Below, one piece after another: positions 15,897 to 24,043 of a DNA stretch of 64,000 nucleotides (its first letter is position 1; every line of letters starts with the position of its first letter). Both the position numbers and the translations under genes were made by a program. This DNA is from Candidatus Coatesiibacteriota bacterium (GTDB lineage Bacteria; RBG-13-66-14; B26-G2; JAUVZD01), in the NCBI GenBank assembly GCA_030602715.1, contig JAUVZD010000001.1, positions 1 to 64,000 on the forward strand. The letters run 5' to 3'. The notes under the pieces were generated by a model that saw only the letters and a program-made list of their open reading frames with translations, was not told where the DNA came from and did not search any database.

Positions 15897-17087
15897 ATGA
15901 AGATCCTCTACATCTCCTGCGAGGATGTGCCCGCAAGCCACGCCGGGGCGGTGCACACCCGGGAGGTCGCTACCAACCTGGTTGAGCTTGGTCATCGGGT
16001 AACCCTCCTCTCCCTGCGCCGGGAGGGGCAGAGGAGCGGGGATACCCGAAACGGCGTGGACATCATCCGGCTACCCCAGCGTCTTTTGGGCGTCAAGGTG
16101 CCCCTGCTTGCCTTCGCCGCCCTGCCCCTGCTCCTGCGCAAGAACTTTGATGTGGTGATGGAGCGTTACATCACCGCCGGTGGACTGGGGGGTATATACT
16201 CCATCCTGACCGGCACGCCGCTGGTTCTGGAGGTCAACTCACCCCATGTGGAGGAGATAATCTACCGCTGGAGGATAAAAATCACCCCGCTCAAAGCCCT
16301 CCTGCGTGGCTGGGTTAACTGGCAGTTCCGTCGGGCTTCCGCAAGTATCGCCATCGTCCCCACCGCGGTGCCCCACTTCGCCCGGGATCGGGTGGTGGTG
16401 AACTACTGGGGGGCTAATCACCTCCGCTTCAGCCCTCACCTACGGGAAGGTGAGACGGCGCAGGAGCTTCGCCGAAACTACCGCCTGGAGGGGCGATTTC
16501 TGGTGCTCTTCGTGGGCTCATTTCGCCCCTGGCAGGGGGCAAGAGACCTGCCGGAGATAATTGGGGAGACCGGGAAGCTTATCCCGGAGGTGCTCTTCGT
16601 TCTGGTGGGGGGCGGGGATGAGGAGGGAGACCTCATGCGCCTGCTCCATGGGGAGGGCTTGGGAAGGTGGGTGTTATATCTGGGCAGACAGCCACACGAG
16701 TTGATGCCCCATCTTATGGCGCTCGCCGATGTGGGCTTGGCGCCGTTCAATACCGCCTATTATCCACCGCTGGAGAGGTTCGGCTTCTTCTGGGCTCCGT
16801 CCAAACTGATGGAGTATCTGGCAAGTGGACTGGCGGTGGTCAGCGCCGACTATTCCACCCTGCGGGACATCCTGGGTGAAGGGAAGCGGGGGATTCTGGT
16901 CCCCCCCGGCGATGCCGGAAGCTATGCAAGGGCAATCCTGCAATTGAAGAAGAGACCGAATTATGCGGATTCTCTGGGCGATGAAGCCCGTGCCTACATA
17001 GAGAGTGAGCAGAGCTGGCGCAAGCACACCGAAAGACTGGCGGAGGTGCTGGAGAGAGTGGTGGATAGGGGAGCGGAAGGATGTTGA
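15897..17087 (+). CDS. Glycosyltransferase family 4 (GT-B)
   Basis: Predicted retaining GT-B glycosyltransferase of 396 residues that uses a nucleotide sugar to build surface glycans. The N-terminal Rossmann domain begins MKILYISCEDVPASHAGAV with the glycine-containing acceptor loop. The C-terminal donor domain has FVLVGGGDE, LGRQPHELMPHLMALADVGLAPF and the motif PSKLMEYLASGLAVV, where E-x7-E is replaced by a partial version. Acceptor and sugar cannot be told. It stands alone between the pyrE-moxR unit and two unknown genes. A TATAAT only 8 bp before the ATG suggests a leaderless message. Confidence 0.85.
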   Translation: MKILYISCEDVPASHAGAVHTREVATNLVELGHRVTLLSLRREGQRSGDTRNGVDIIRLPQRLLGVKVPLLAFAALPLLLRKNFDVVMERYITAGGLGGIYSILTGTPLVLEVNSPHVEEIIYRWRIKITPLKALLRGWVNWQFRRASASIAIVPTAVPHFARDRVVVNYWGANHLRFSPHLREGETAQELRRNYRLEGRFLVLFVGSFRPWQGARDLPEIIGETGKLIPEVLFVLVGGGDEEGDLMRLLHGEGLGRWVLYLGRQPHELMPHLMALADVGLAPFNTAYYPPLERFGFFWAPSKLMEYLASGLAVVSADYSTLRDILGEGKRGILVPPGDAGSYARAILQLKKRPNYADSLGDEARAYIESEQSWRKHTERLAEVLERVVDRGAEGC

Positions 17088-17112
17088 TTTTATTCCATAT
17101 TTTTATTAGATT
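17084..17112 (+). promoter_or_regulatory. Probable promoter of the 17136-19029 gene pair
   Basis: TTGATT-17-TAGATT overlaps the stop of the glycosyltransferase gene. The predicted start lies just before the AAGGAGG of the next gene. Confidence 0.4.
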
Positions 17113-17135
17113 AGTTGTCAACCAAGGAGGGGCTT

Positions 17136-17957
17136 ATGGCTGATCTGTTGAAGCTATCCAAACAGTATCACCGGGCTATAAGAGACCGGATGAAGAAGTC
17201 GGGGCTTTCGCCGGGACAGTTGGCGATTCATGAGCGCATCCTGGAGCTGGCGGAGTCAGCATCTGATGTGAATGACCTGGAGCATAAGAAGAACGCCGAA
17301 AACCTCACCTTCCTCCTAAACCGAGCCCTCTCGGTGGACAACTGGAATGTGAAGGCGAAGGCGGCAAAGGAAATCCACGACCATGTGGCGGTGGAGGTAT
17401 TTGAGAAGACCGCTGAGGCGGCGGGCAAAACCACCGACCAGCAGTCCTTGAGCGCCACGGTTGAGGAGGCGAGCACCAAAGGACAGGAGAAGCTGGTGGA
17501 ACAGGAGGAGATAAAGATGGCATTTATCGGTGCGGTCTATGCCCTCTTTGATTACCGCTTTACTTATGGCGCAAACATAGAGCAGCGCAAGAAACTGTCC
17601 GCCGACCTAAAAATTCATCTGGATAAACTCTCCTCAAAAGATAAGAAGTTTGAGGAGCTGGTTAAGCAACCACTCTATAAGAACCTGATACCCTTCTCGG
17701 AGGCGCAGTGGAAGCAGGTCCTTGAGGTTTTTGATGAGGCGCAGAAGCCGACCACCGACCCGGAGGCGCAAAAAGAGCTGGAGGAGGAGTTCAAGGAGGT
17801 GCAGGCTGAGCTAAAGGGAAAGGGGGGCGAGCTTTCAAAGATCCAGAAGGATATTGAAGTGCGGGGAACCAGGATGCTCTATCTTGCGCTTGCTCCCGCC
17901 GATAAACCTGGAGAATACACCTTTGAGAAGATATGGGAAGGAGGGCGCGATGAATGA
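17136..17957 (+). CDS. Unknown soluble helical protein (first of a pair)
   Basis: No family recognised. 273 residues, no signal peptide or membrane segment, rich in E, K, A and L, and mostly helical, with a probable coiled coil at about 205-250. A TTG 21 bp upstream would extend the frame, but AAGGAGG (17124-17130) lies inside that extension, so the ATG at 17136 is the start. The stop overlaps the start of the next gene by 8 bp, so the two proteins are probably made in fixed proportion and may interact. The function is unknown. Confidence 0.7.
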   Translation: MADLLKLSKQYHRAIRDRMKKSGLSPGQLAIHERILELAESASDVNDLEHKKNAENLTFLLNRALSVDNWNVKAKAAKEIHDHVAVEVFEKTAEAAGKTTDQQSLSATVEEASTKGQEKLVEQEEIKMAFIGAVYALFDYRFTYGANIEQRKKLSADLKIHLDKLSSKDKKFEELVKQPLYKNLIPFSEAQWKQVLEVFDEAQKPTTDPEAQKELEEEFKEVQAELKGKGGELSKIQKDIEVRGTRMLYLALAPADKPGEYTFEKIWEGGRDE

Positions 17958-19029
17958 GCAGGTGAAGGCGATGATTGCCGGCTTCAAATTGCCCTACGAG
18001 ACCTACAAGGGGATGCTCTCCGAGGAGGAGATGGCGGAGTTCACCAAGGTCTATGAGGAGATGTTAGCCCTGGCCGAGGAGCACGATGATTTTATGGCGT
18101 TTAACGACGCGGTCACCAAGGCGGATATCTTCAACCGCCTCACGGTGGAGATGGGAAAGGTGCAGGCTATCGCAGATGCAAAGCCCAAGGAGGAGCGCAA
18201 GCCGCCCTCAGCAGAAAGCTTTCTCAACCAATATCGTGCACTCTATGAGCAGGCACAGGCTCAGCCCCACGCCTACAAAACGGTGCAGGTCTATGAGAAG
18301 CTATTGGCTATGGGTGAGGGGGCGGAGACGCCGTTGGAGATAGTGGCGAAAGCCGAAGGGGAGAATCTCTTTCATAAGATTGGCTCTCTGGGCGTTTATG
18401 ACACCTACAAGGTGGATTATGACAAGACCGACCCCAACGAGACGGTGCACCGCGACTTCCGCGCCGATGTGCTCAAGATATGTGAGGAGTCGGAGACCAC
18501 CGACGAGCTGACCTACCGTGTGGATAAGCGCTCTTTGCAGTTCAACCAGGAGACGGTGCGAGACGATTTCATGGTCCAGCTCATCTCCAAGCTGGTGGGG
18601 TCCATCCTTTCCCTGGAGATGAGCAAGGCACATGTGCGCGCCGGGAGGAAACAATATATATCGGCGGTGATCGTCGCCCGCAAGGAGGGGCGCAATATCT
18701 ATGGCATACTCACCGATGAGTTCTCTCTTGATTGGGAGAAGATAGTCTCCACCATGCGCTACAAGAAGAGGCTGATAATGCAGAAGGCGTTTCTACCGGA
18801 GACCACCCGGGTGTGGGCTTCAATGCCGGTGGAGAATCTGGATTGGATGAAGGAGACCCTATATGATGAGATACTGTCTGACCTGAGCACCGGGGAGATA
18901 ATCCTGCGCAGGCCGAAGGCGGTATTTCATCTTCTCACCCTTGACGAGCAGGAGCAGAAATTCGGTCTCGCCGCCAAGCTGGAGGAGGGGGCGCGCGAGC
19001 ACATCAAAGATTTTTACTGGGCGAAGTAG
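17950..19029 (+). CDS. Unknown soluble protein (second of a pair)
   Basis: No family recognised. 360 residues, cytosolic by sequence. The first half is acidic and helical. The second half (about 190-350) is mixed alpha/beta, with hydrophobic strands such as QYISAVIVARK and NIYGILTDEF. The start ATG lies in AAGGAGGGCGCGATG and overlaps the previous stop codon by 8 bp. Codon use and GC resemble the core genes around it, so it does not look recently acquired. The following 210 bp hold only a broken mini-ORF. Confidence 0.7.
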   Translation: MNEQVKAMIAGFKLPYETYKGMLSEEEMAEFTKVYEEMLALAEEHDDFMAFNDAVTKADIFNRLTVEMGKVQAIADAKPKEERKPPSAESFLNQYRALYEQAQAQPHAYKTVQVYEKLLAMGEGAETPLEIVAKAEGENLFHKIGSLGVYDTYKVDYDKTDPNETVHRDFRADVLKICEESETTDELTYRVDKRSLQFNQETVRDDFMVQLISKLVGSILSLEMSKAHVRAGRKQYISAVIVARKEGRNIYGILTDEFSLDWEKIVSTMRYKKRLIMQKAFLPETTRVWASMPVENLDWMKETLYDEILSDLSTGEIILRRPKAVFHLLTLDEQEQKFGLAAKLEEGAREHIKDFYWAK

Positions 19030-19116
19030 GGTGATTAGTCTGATGAATACTTATTGTAATGCTTTTTATGATGAAATAGTAGGGAGATACTAAAAAACAG
19101 TGGAGGAGGTTCTGAA

Positions 19117-19212
19117 ATGGGTGAAAAACCAATTTGATTAGAAGAAAAAGCAGATTGGGATAGTCCGGCGGACGGTTTAGGAGGGGGTTGATCTGGAACG
19201 AATTTATATTAA
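19117..19212 (+). pseudogene. Mini-ORF with two in-frame TGA codons
   Basis: A strong ribosome-binding site (GGAGGAGG, 19102-19109) precedes ATG at 19117. The frame reads MGEKPI, TGA, LEEKADWDSPADGLGGG, TGA, SGTNLY, TAA. Reading TGA as tryptophan would give a smooth 31-residue peptide. TGA is clearly a stop in other genes here (for example pyrE, purM), so decay of a small gene is the simplest reading. Confidence 0.3.
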
Positions 19213-19239
19213 AACTTTAAACTAAGGAGATGTACAACG

Positions 19240-19887
19240 ATGAGGAACTTTATTCCTACGAGCGGGTTAATTTTAGCCCTAACGGTCCTTTTTATCATTC
19301 CAGGTGTCGCTTCCGCATTAACGGCAGAGGAATGGTTTAACCGGGGTGTTGATTATTTTAAAGCCGGGGACTACGAAGAGGCGATAGAATGCTTTGATAA
19401 GGCGCTGGAAATTGACCCGGACTATATTAAGGCTTTGAACTACAAGGGGTATACACTAGACGACCTGGGCAAATACGAAGAGGCGATAGAATGTTACGAT
19501 AAGGTTCTAGAAATTGACCTGGACAACGTCCATGCTTGGTACAACAAAGGATTTACCCTGGCCAACCTGAGCAAATACGAAGAGGCGATAGAATGCTACG
19601 ACCGGGCTCTGGAGATTAACCCGGACTTCGCCTATGCCTGGTACAACAAGGGGAATGCCATCCTCCACCTGGGCGAATACGAAGAGGCGCTAGAATGTTA
19701 CGATAAGGCGCTGGAAATTGACCCGGACTACGCCGGTGCCTGGTACGGCAAGGGATTTACCCTCAACAACCTGGGTAAATACGAAGAGGCGATAGAATGC
19801 TACGACCGGGCTCTGGAGATAAATCCGGAATTCGAAAAAGCCTTGAAGAAAAAAGCAGAAGCCCTGGAAAAACTTGGTAAAGAATAG
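19240..19887 (+). CDS. Secreted TPR protein A (5.5 repeats)
   Basis: Exported repeat protein of 215 residues. The signal peptide (MRNFIPTSGLILALTVLFII, then PGVASA) is shared with the next two genes. It is followed by 34-residue TPR units of the form AWYNKGFTLANLGKYEEAIECYDRALEINPD. Five full units and a half unit ending KALKKKAEALEKLGKE are present. TPR solenoids bind other proteins or peptides; the partner is unknown. The ATG is preceded by AAGGAGATGTACAACG. This is the shortest of three tandem paralogues. Confidence 0.85.
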   Translation: MRNFIPTSGLILALTVLFIIPGVASALTAEEWFNRGVDYFKAGDYEEAIECFDKALEIDPDYIKALNYKGYTLDDLGKYEEAIECYDKVLEIDLDNVHAWYNKGFTLANLSKYEEAIECYDRALEINPDFAYAWYNKGNAILHLGEYEEALECYDKALEIDPDYAGAWYGKGFTLNNLGKYEEAIECYDRALEINPEFEKALKKKAEALEKLGKE

Positions 19888-19996
19888 TACGGAGGTCCTG
19901 GCGTCGGGGCCTTATGTCCTATCGCCGGAGATGAATAGAATTATCGAAAACGAAGCGAGAAAAAAAATGCCTAACTTATAACGGAAAGGAGTTGCA
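19885..19996 (+). repeat. Duplicated intergenic segment, copy 1
   Basis: About 112 bp from the stop of TPR gene A to the start of gene B. It recurs with fewer than ten differences at 20951-21063. It includes the Shine-Dalgarno GGAAAGGAG of gene B. Confidence 0.88.
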
Positions 19997-20953
19997 ATGA
20001 GGAACTTTATTTCTACGAGCGGATTAATTTTAGCCCTGACGGTCCTTTTTATCATTCCAGGGGTTGCTTCCGCATTAACCGAAGGGCAGGAATGGTTTAA
20101 CAAGGGTATTGATTACCATAGAGCCGGAGACTACGAAGAAGCTATAGAATGCTTTGATAAGGCCATGGAAATTGACCCGGACGACGCCGATGCCTGGTAC
20201 AACAAGGGGGTTGCCCTCGGAAAACTTGGCAAATACGAAGAGGCGATAGAATGCTACGATAAGGCCTTGGAACTTGACCCGGACGACGCCGATGCCTGGA
20301 ACAACAAGGGGTTTGCCCTGCGCAAACTGGGTAAATACGAAGAAGCTATAGAATGCTTTGATAAAGCCCTGGAAATCGCCCCAGACTTTTCCAGTGCCTG
20401 GTACAACAAGGGGTTTGCCCTTCTCTACCTGGGCAAATACGAAGAAGCTATAGAATGCTTTGATAAAGCCCTGGAAATCGCCCCAGACTTCGCCAGTGCC
20501 TGGTACAACAAGGGGAATACACTCTACAGATTGGGCAAATACGAAAAGGCGATAGAATGCTTTGATAAGGCACTGGAAATTGACCCGGACTACGCCTTGG
20601 CCTGGTACAACAAGGGGGTTTCCCTCGGAAAACTTGGCAAATACGAAGAGGCGATAGAATGCTACGACCGGTTTCTGGAAATTAACCCGGACGACGCCTA
20701 TGCCTGGTACAACAAGGGGAATGCCCTGGTCCGCCTGGGCAAATACGAAGAGGCGATAGAATGCTACGACCGAGCACTGGAAATTGACCCGGACGACGCC
20801 GATGCCTGGTACAACAAGGGAAATACACTCTACGACCTGGGCAAATACGAAGAGGCTATAGAATGCTACGAACGGGCTCTGGAGATAAATCCGGAATTCG
20901 AAAAAGCCTTGAAGAAAAAAACAGAAGCCCTGAAAAAACTCGGTAAAGAATAG
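19997..20953 (+). CDS. Secreted TPR protein B (8.5 repeats)
   Basis: Paralogue of protein A, 318 residues, with the same signal peptide (one residue changed, IS for IP) and the same C-terminal cap KALKKKTEALKKLGKE. It has eight and a half 34-residue TPR units and differs from A by three whole units plus one residue. Gene B has the best Shine-Dalgarno of the downstream copies (GGAAAGGAG, 6 bp before the ATG). The flanking intergenic segments are near copies, so genes B and C probably arose by tandem duplication. Confidence 0.87.
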   Translation: MRNFISTSGLILALTVLFIIPGVASALTEGQEWFNKGIDYHRAGDYEEAIECFDKAMEIDPDDADAWYNKGVALGKLGKYEEAIECYDKALELDPDDADAWNNKGFALRKLGKYEEAIECFDKALEIAPDFSSAWYNKGFALLYLGKYEEAIECFDKALEIAPDFASAWYNKGNTLYRLGKYEKAIECFDKALEIDPDYALAWYNKGVSLGKLGKYEEAIECYDRFLEINPDDAYAWYNKGNALVRLGKYEEAIECYDRALEIDPDDADAWYNKGNTLYDLGKYEEAIECYERALEINPEFEKALKKKTEALKKLGKE

Positions 20954-21063
20954 TACGCAGGTCCTGGCGTCGGGGCCTTAGGTCCTATCGCCGGAGATGA
21001 ATAGAATTACCGAAAACGACGCGAGAAAAAAAAGTGCCTAACTTATAACGGAAAGTAGATGCA
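20951..21063 (+). repeat. Duplicated intergenic segment, copy 2
   Basis: Near copy of 19885-19996. The Shine-Dalgarno is changed from GGAAAGGAG to GGAAAGTAG before gene C. Confidence 0.88.
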
Positions 21064-22224
21064 ATGAGGAACTTTATTTCTACGAGCGGGTTAATTTTAA
21101 CCCTAACGGCCCTTTTTATCATTACAGGGGTCGCTTACGCATTAACCGAAGCACAGGAATGGGTTGACCGGGGTGTTGATTATTTTAAAGCCGGAAACTA
21201 CAAAGAGGCGAAAGAATGCTTTGATAAGGCACTGGAAATTGACCCGGACAACGCCGCTTTCTGGGGTATCAAGGGGTTTACCCTCGGTTGCCTAGGCAAA
21301 TACGAAGAGGCGATAGAATGCTTTGATAAAGCCCTGAAACTTGACCCGGACTACGCCGTGGCCTGGAACAATAAGGGGGGAACCCTGAGCCTCCTGGGCA
21401 AATACGAAGAGGCGATAGAATGTTACGACCGAGCCTTGGAAATTGACCCGGACGACGCCGAGGCCTGGTACAACAAGGGGAATGCCCTGGTCCGCCTGGG
21501 CAAATACGAAGAGGCGATAGAATGTTACGATAAAGCCCTGGAACTTGCTCCGGACTACACCGATGTCTGGATCAACAAGGGATTTACCCTGGACGAACTG
21601 GGAAAACACGAAGAGGCGATAGAATGCTGCGACCGGGCTCTGGAAATTGACCCGGACGACGCCGATGCCTGGATCAACAAGGGGGTTGCCCTTGACAGCC
21701 TGGGTAAATACGAAGAGGCGATAGAATGCTACGACCGGGCTCTGGAAATTGAACCGGACGACGCCGAGGCCTGGTACAACAAGGGGTATACACTCAACAG
21801 CCTGGGCAAATACGAAAAGGAGATAGAATGCTATGACCGGGCTCTGGAAATTAACCCGGACTTCGCCGATGCCTGGAACAACAAGGGGGCTGCCCTTGAC
21901 AGCCTGGGTAAATACGAAGAGGCGCTAGAATGCTATGACCGGGCTTTGGAAATTAACCCGGACTTCGCCGATGTGTGGTACAACAAGGGGGCTGCCCTGG
22001 ACGACCTGGGTAAATGCGAAGAGGCGATAGAATGTTACGATAAGGTTCTGGAAATTAACCCGGACGACGTAGATGTGTGGACCAACAAGGGGCTTGCCCT
22101 CAACAGCCTGGGCAGATACGAAGAGGCGGTAGAATGTTACGATAAAGCCTTGGAGATAAATCCGAACCTCGAAGAAGCCTCGGAGAATAAAGCGGAAGCC
22201 CTGGAAAAACTTGATGAAAAATAA
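21064..22224 (+). CDS. Secreted TPR protein C (10.5 repeats)
   Basis: Third and longest paralogue, 386 residues, exactly two 34-residue units longer than B. The signal peptide is conserved (ITGVAYA at the cleavage region) and the repeats follow the same consensus. The C-terminal cap has diverged (NLEEASENKAEALEKLDEK). The ribosome-binding site is weaker than that of gene B because AGGAG has become AGTAG. Downstream DNA is unrelated to the A-B and B-C intergenic copies, so C marks the end of the duplication. Confidence 0.87.
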   Translation: MRNFISTSGLILTLTALFIITGVAYALTEAQEWVDRGVDYFKAGNYKEAKECFDKALEIDPDNAAFWGIKGFTLGCLGKYEEAIECFDKALKLDPDYAVAWNNKGGTLSLLGKYEEAIECYDRALEIDPDDAEAWYNKGNALVRLGKYEEAIECYDKALELAPDYTDVWINKGFTLDELGKHEEAIECCDRALEIDPDDADAWINKGVALDSLGKYEEAIECYDRALEIEPDDAEAWYNKGYTLNSLGKYEKEIECYDRALEINPDFADAWNNKGAALDSLGKYEEALECYDRALEINPDFADVWYNKGAALDDLGKCEEAIECYDKVLEINPDDVDVWTNKGLALNSLGRYEEAVECYDKALEINPNLEEASENKAEALEKLDEK

Positions 22225-22570
22225 TTGCTAGATTAGTGCACATAACATAAGACAAAAGAGCGAACAGGGTATTAGGCAAAACTGCTTGCAGCAAGCTGCC
22301 AAAGAGGTGATTGTTTTGGATTAAAGATATCCAAAAAGGCTTTATCTTAAATAAAGCTGTTATGATTAGTAGCATTATTTTTATTATTAGAGGAGATATT
22401 AAACCTCTGCTACTTTTTTATTTCCCTCTTTTCCCTTCCCGTATCACTCCCGTTTAATTAAAGCAGAAGATGAGGGAGATAGGCACAATTCGGAGGGCGG
22501 TGGATGAGGGGATAGAGTTGTAGTGGGCTTCTAATATATAGATAATATTGAGGAGTCCGTTGCTTTAGTT
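22225..22570 (+). other. 346-bp AT-rich gene-free stretch
   Basis: No ORF with a ribosome-binding site is seen. The first part holds small inverted repeats (GCTTGC-A-GCAAGC near 22290, GCTTTAT/ATAAAGC at 22339-22357), then a terminator-like structure. The last about 150 bp before the convergent nuclease-like gene show nothing recognisable. Confidence 0.6.
22368..22420 (+). terminator. Terminator-like hairpin after the TPR trio
   Basis: AGTAGC and AGAGG on one side pair with CCTCT and GCTACT on the other, with an internal bulge, followed by TTTTTT. Confidence 0.6.
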
Positions 22571-23584
22571 CTATTTGTTGAATTTTATTATCTTTAATTC
22601 ATTATTTTCTAATGTGTATTTATAAAGTCTATATTTATCGTCTTCTCCACAATAATCTATGACATCGGTAAAACCTCCACCTACCATTATCCGAATTACA
22701 TTCGCATTATTAAGATTCATGTTGAACCATTTTCCAAGGGCATTCTTGTATTCTTTGGAACCTTCTATAAAATCAGCGTATTTATCAAGTTGCTCTTTTA
22801 CATTTTCGTTAATTTTGTCCTTTTTTAACTCAAAGACCAGAATTTGCTTTTCTGATACTCCCAATATATCAATTCTCTTTCCCGAAGAATTAATTCTTAA
22901 CTGATTGTAGATAAAGAATTGACTACTAAAAAATTCTTTAAAATCTCCCTCTTTAATTGCATTCTCACTAATATCATTTTCTATGTTTAGAAAATCCCTT
23001 AATAGAAAAAATTCCAAGAAGGATTCCCAAAATCCATGTTGATTAGCGAGATTAATATTTAGCACTTCATTTCCAAATAGCTCTTTATCACCGGTATAAA
23101 TTATAGGTTCTTCTGCTTCTGCCCGGAGAGTTTTAATTACCTCCTCTTTGACAAGTTTTTCTATTAAAACTTCATCCTTAGGTAAAAATGTAAATAAACT
23201 TCTTCTAACATCTCCACTATCAATCCTTGCGCCCGCTTCTTCAAGATACTGGAAAACTTTAATCGGGTCAAGTCTATTCAATTTATCATGTTCTAACTTA
23301 AATCTATAGGGAAAAGAGTTTTTACTACTTTTATCTTCACTTTTATTATCTGTTGCTTTTTTAGGAAATGGGATTTTGTCGTTATAAACAATTCTCCTTT
23401 TCACATAATAGGGACCAATAATAAAACCACTATCAGTAGAAAAAATATAAAGTGTGTCTTCATCATTAAGCAACCCCAGCTGTTTAACAGAACGTTTTCC
23501 TACTCCGCATACTTGAGTTTTTTCAGAAGTCCTAACAAATTTTCCCTTAACTATGAACAAATGCTTTCTATGTCCCCCACCCAT
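22571..23584 (-). CDS. PD-(D/E)XK nuclease-like protein with PUA-like N-terminus
   Basis: Protein of 337 residues, AT-rich and unlike the surrounding core genes. The C-terminal third has a nuclease-like core: RIDILGV supplies an aspartate, followed by ILVFELKK with the E-x-K motif (about 240-260), as in NucS/DUF91-type endonucleases. The N-terminal about 70 residues (HLFIVKGKFVRTS to FIIGPYYV) recall PUA/EVE/DCD-like beta folds that bind modified bases or RNA, but that match is weak. The middle is helical and lysine-rich. It starts 3 bp after the antitoxin-like gene with GAGGTG ahead, so both are made together. A defence or toxin role is inference. Confidence 0.6.
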   Translation of the reverse strand: MGGGHRKHLFIVKGKFVRTSEKTQVCGVGKRSVKQLGLLNDEDTLYIFSTDSGFIIGPYYVKRRIVYNDKIPFPKKATDNKSEDKSSKNSFPYRFKLEHDKLNRLDPIKVFQYLEEAGARIDSGDVRRSLFTFLPKDEVLIEKLVKEEVIKTLRAEAEEPIIYTGDKELFGNEVLNINLANQHGFWESFLEFFLLRDFLNIENDISENAIKEGDFKEFFSSQFFIYNQLRINSSGKRIDILGVSEKQILVFELKKDKINENVKEQLDKYADFIEGSKEYKNALGKWFNMNLNNANVIRIMVGGGFTDVIDYCGEDDKYRLYKYTLENNELKIIKFNK

Positions 23585-23587
23585 TTC

Positions 23588-23773
23588 TCACACCTCACTT
23601 TTTGAAATTTCTTCCCAATCCAAATCAGGTTCACATCTTCTGACTTCCGCAATCTTTATATCCCCCAAATCCTGTAGAATCTCCTCTATCTCTTTGAATG
23701 TCTCCAGGTCCAAGACGACGGCCACCGGTTCTCCATCGGCACCGTATATGTATTGCTTGTTTATCGTAGTCAT
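23588..23773 (-). CDS. Antitoxin-like protein (Phd/RelB type)
   Basis: Small acidic protein of 61 residues. The pattern DGEPVAVVLDLETFKEIEEIL is that of Phd/YefM or RelB-like antitoxins and of short orphan antitoxins. It has AGGAGG 6 bp before the ATG and an extended -10 promoter. It is directly followed by the nuclease-like gene, not by a RelE, ParE or VapC toxin. Either it is an orphan or the nuclease-like protein is its partner. Autorepression of its promoter would be usual for the family but cannot be seen. Confidence 0.65.
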   Translation of the reverse strand: MTTINKQYIYGADGEPVAVVLDLETFKEIEEILQDLGDIKIAEVRRCEPDLDWEEISKSEV

Positions 23774-23790
23774 TTTGCCCTCCTGCGCAA

Positions 23791-23799
23791 ATTATAACA
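23791..23799 (-). promoter_or_regulatory. Extended -10 promoter of the antitoxin-nuclease pair
   Basis: On the minus strand TGtTATAAT lies 17 bp before the start at 23773. The -35 region is AT-rich with no clear hexamer. Confidence 0.5.
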
Positions 23800-23994
23800 T
23801 AACTGATTATTTTATATAAGTTTTTTTCGGATACTGCACCATATATAATTATCTTGTATGCTACTAACCTTATATCTATACAACTTCCAGTAAAATTCTG
23901 ATTATTATAAAAAGACGAGAAGAAATCCAATTGCTGACTTTTTTTGGCGGGTTTTATAGAAATTCGTCCTAGGATGAAATGTCGCTCGCACCGG

Positions 23995-24023
23995 TTGTAA
24001 TTTTACTCCCATTAAGTTATAAT
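23995..24023 (+). promoter_or_regulatory. Probable promoter of the glycosyltransferase pair
   Basis: TTGTAA-17-TATAAT, 20 bp before the ATG at 24044. The leader would be about 14 nt and has no Shine-Dalgarno. Confidence 0.6.
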
Positions 24024-24043
24024 CCCATTCCTCAACCCCGCAT

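Larger units (their letters stand above)
19350..22190 (+). repeat. 102-bp tandem TPR-coding repeats across three genes
   Basis: A 102-bp unit with the constant core aaatacgaagaggcgataga recurs about 24 times in genes A, B and C, interrupted only by the intergenic segments and signal-peptide codons. High DNA identity between units makes unequal recombination and assembly error both plausible. Confidence 0.88.

Noticed and set aside
19030-19239. Genome-wide reassignment of TGA to tryptophan or glycine
   Set aside because: Several confident genes (pyrE, moxR-like, purM) end at TGA exactly where the family ends, so TGA is a stop codon here.
19350-22190. Regular repeats considered as a CRISPR array
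   Set aside because: The unit is 102 bp, coding, in frame and contiguous, with no spacer/repeat alternation. It encodes TPR motifs.
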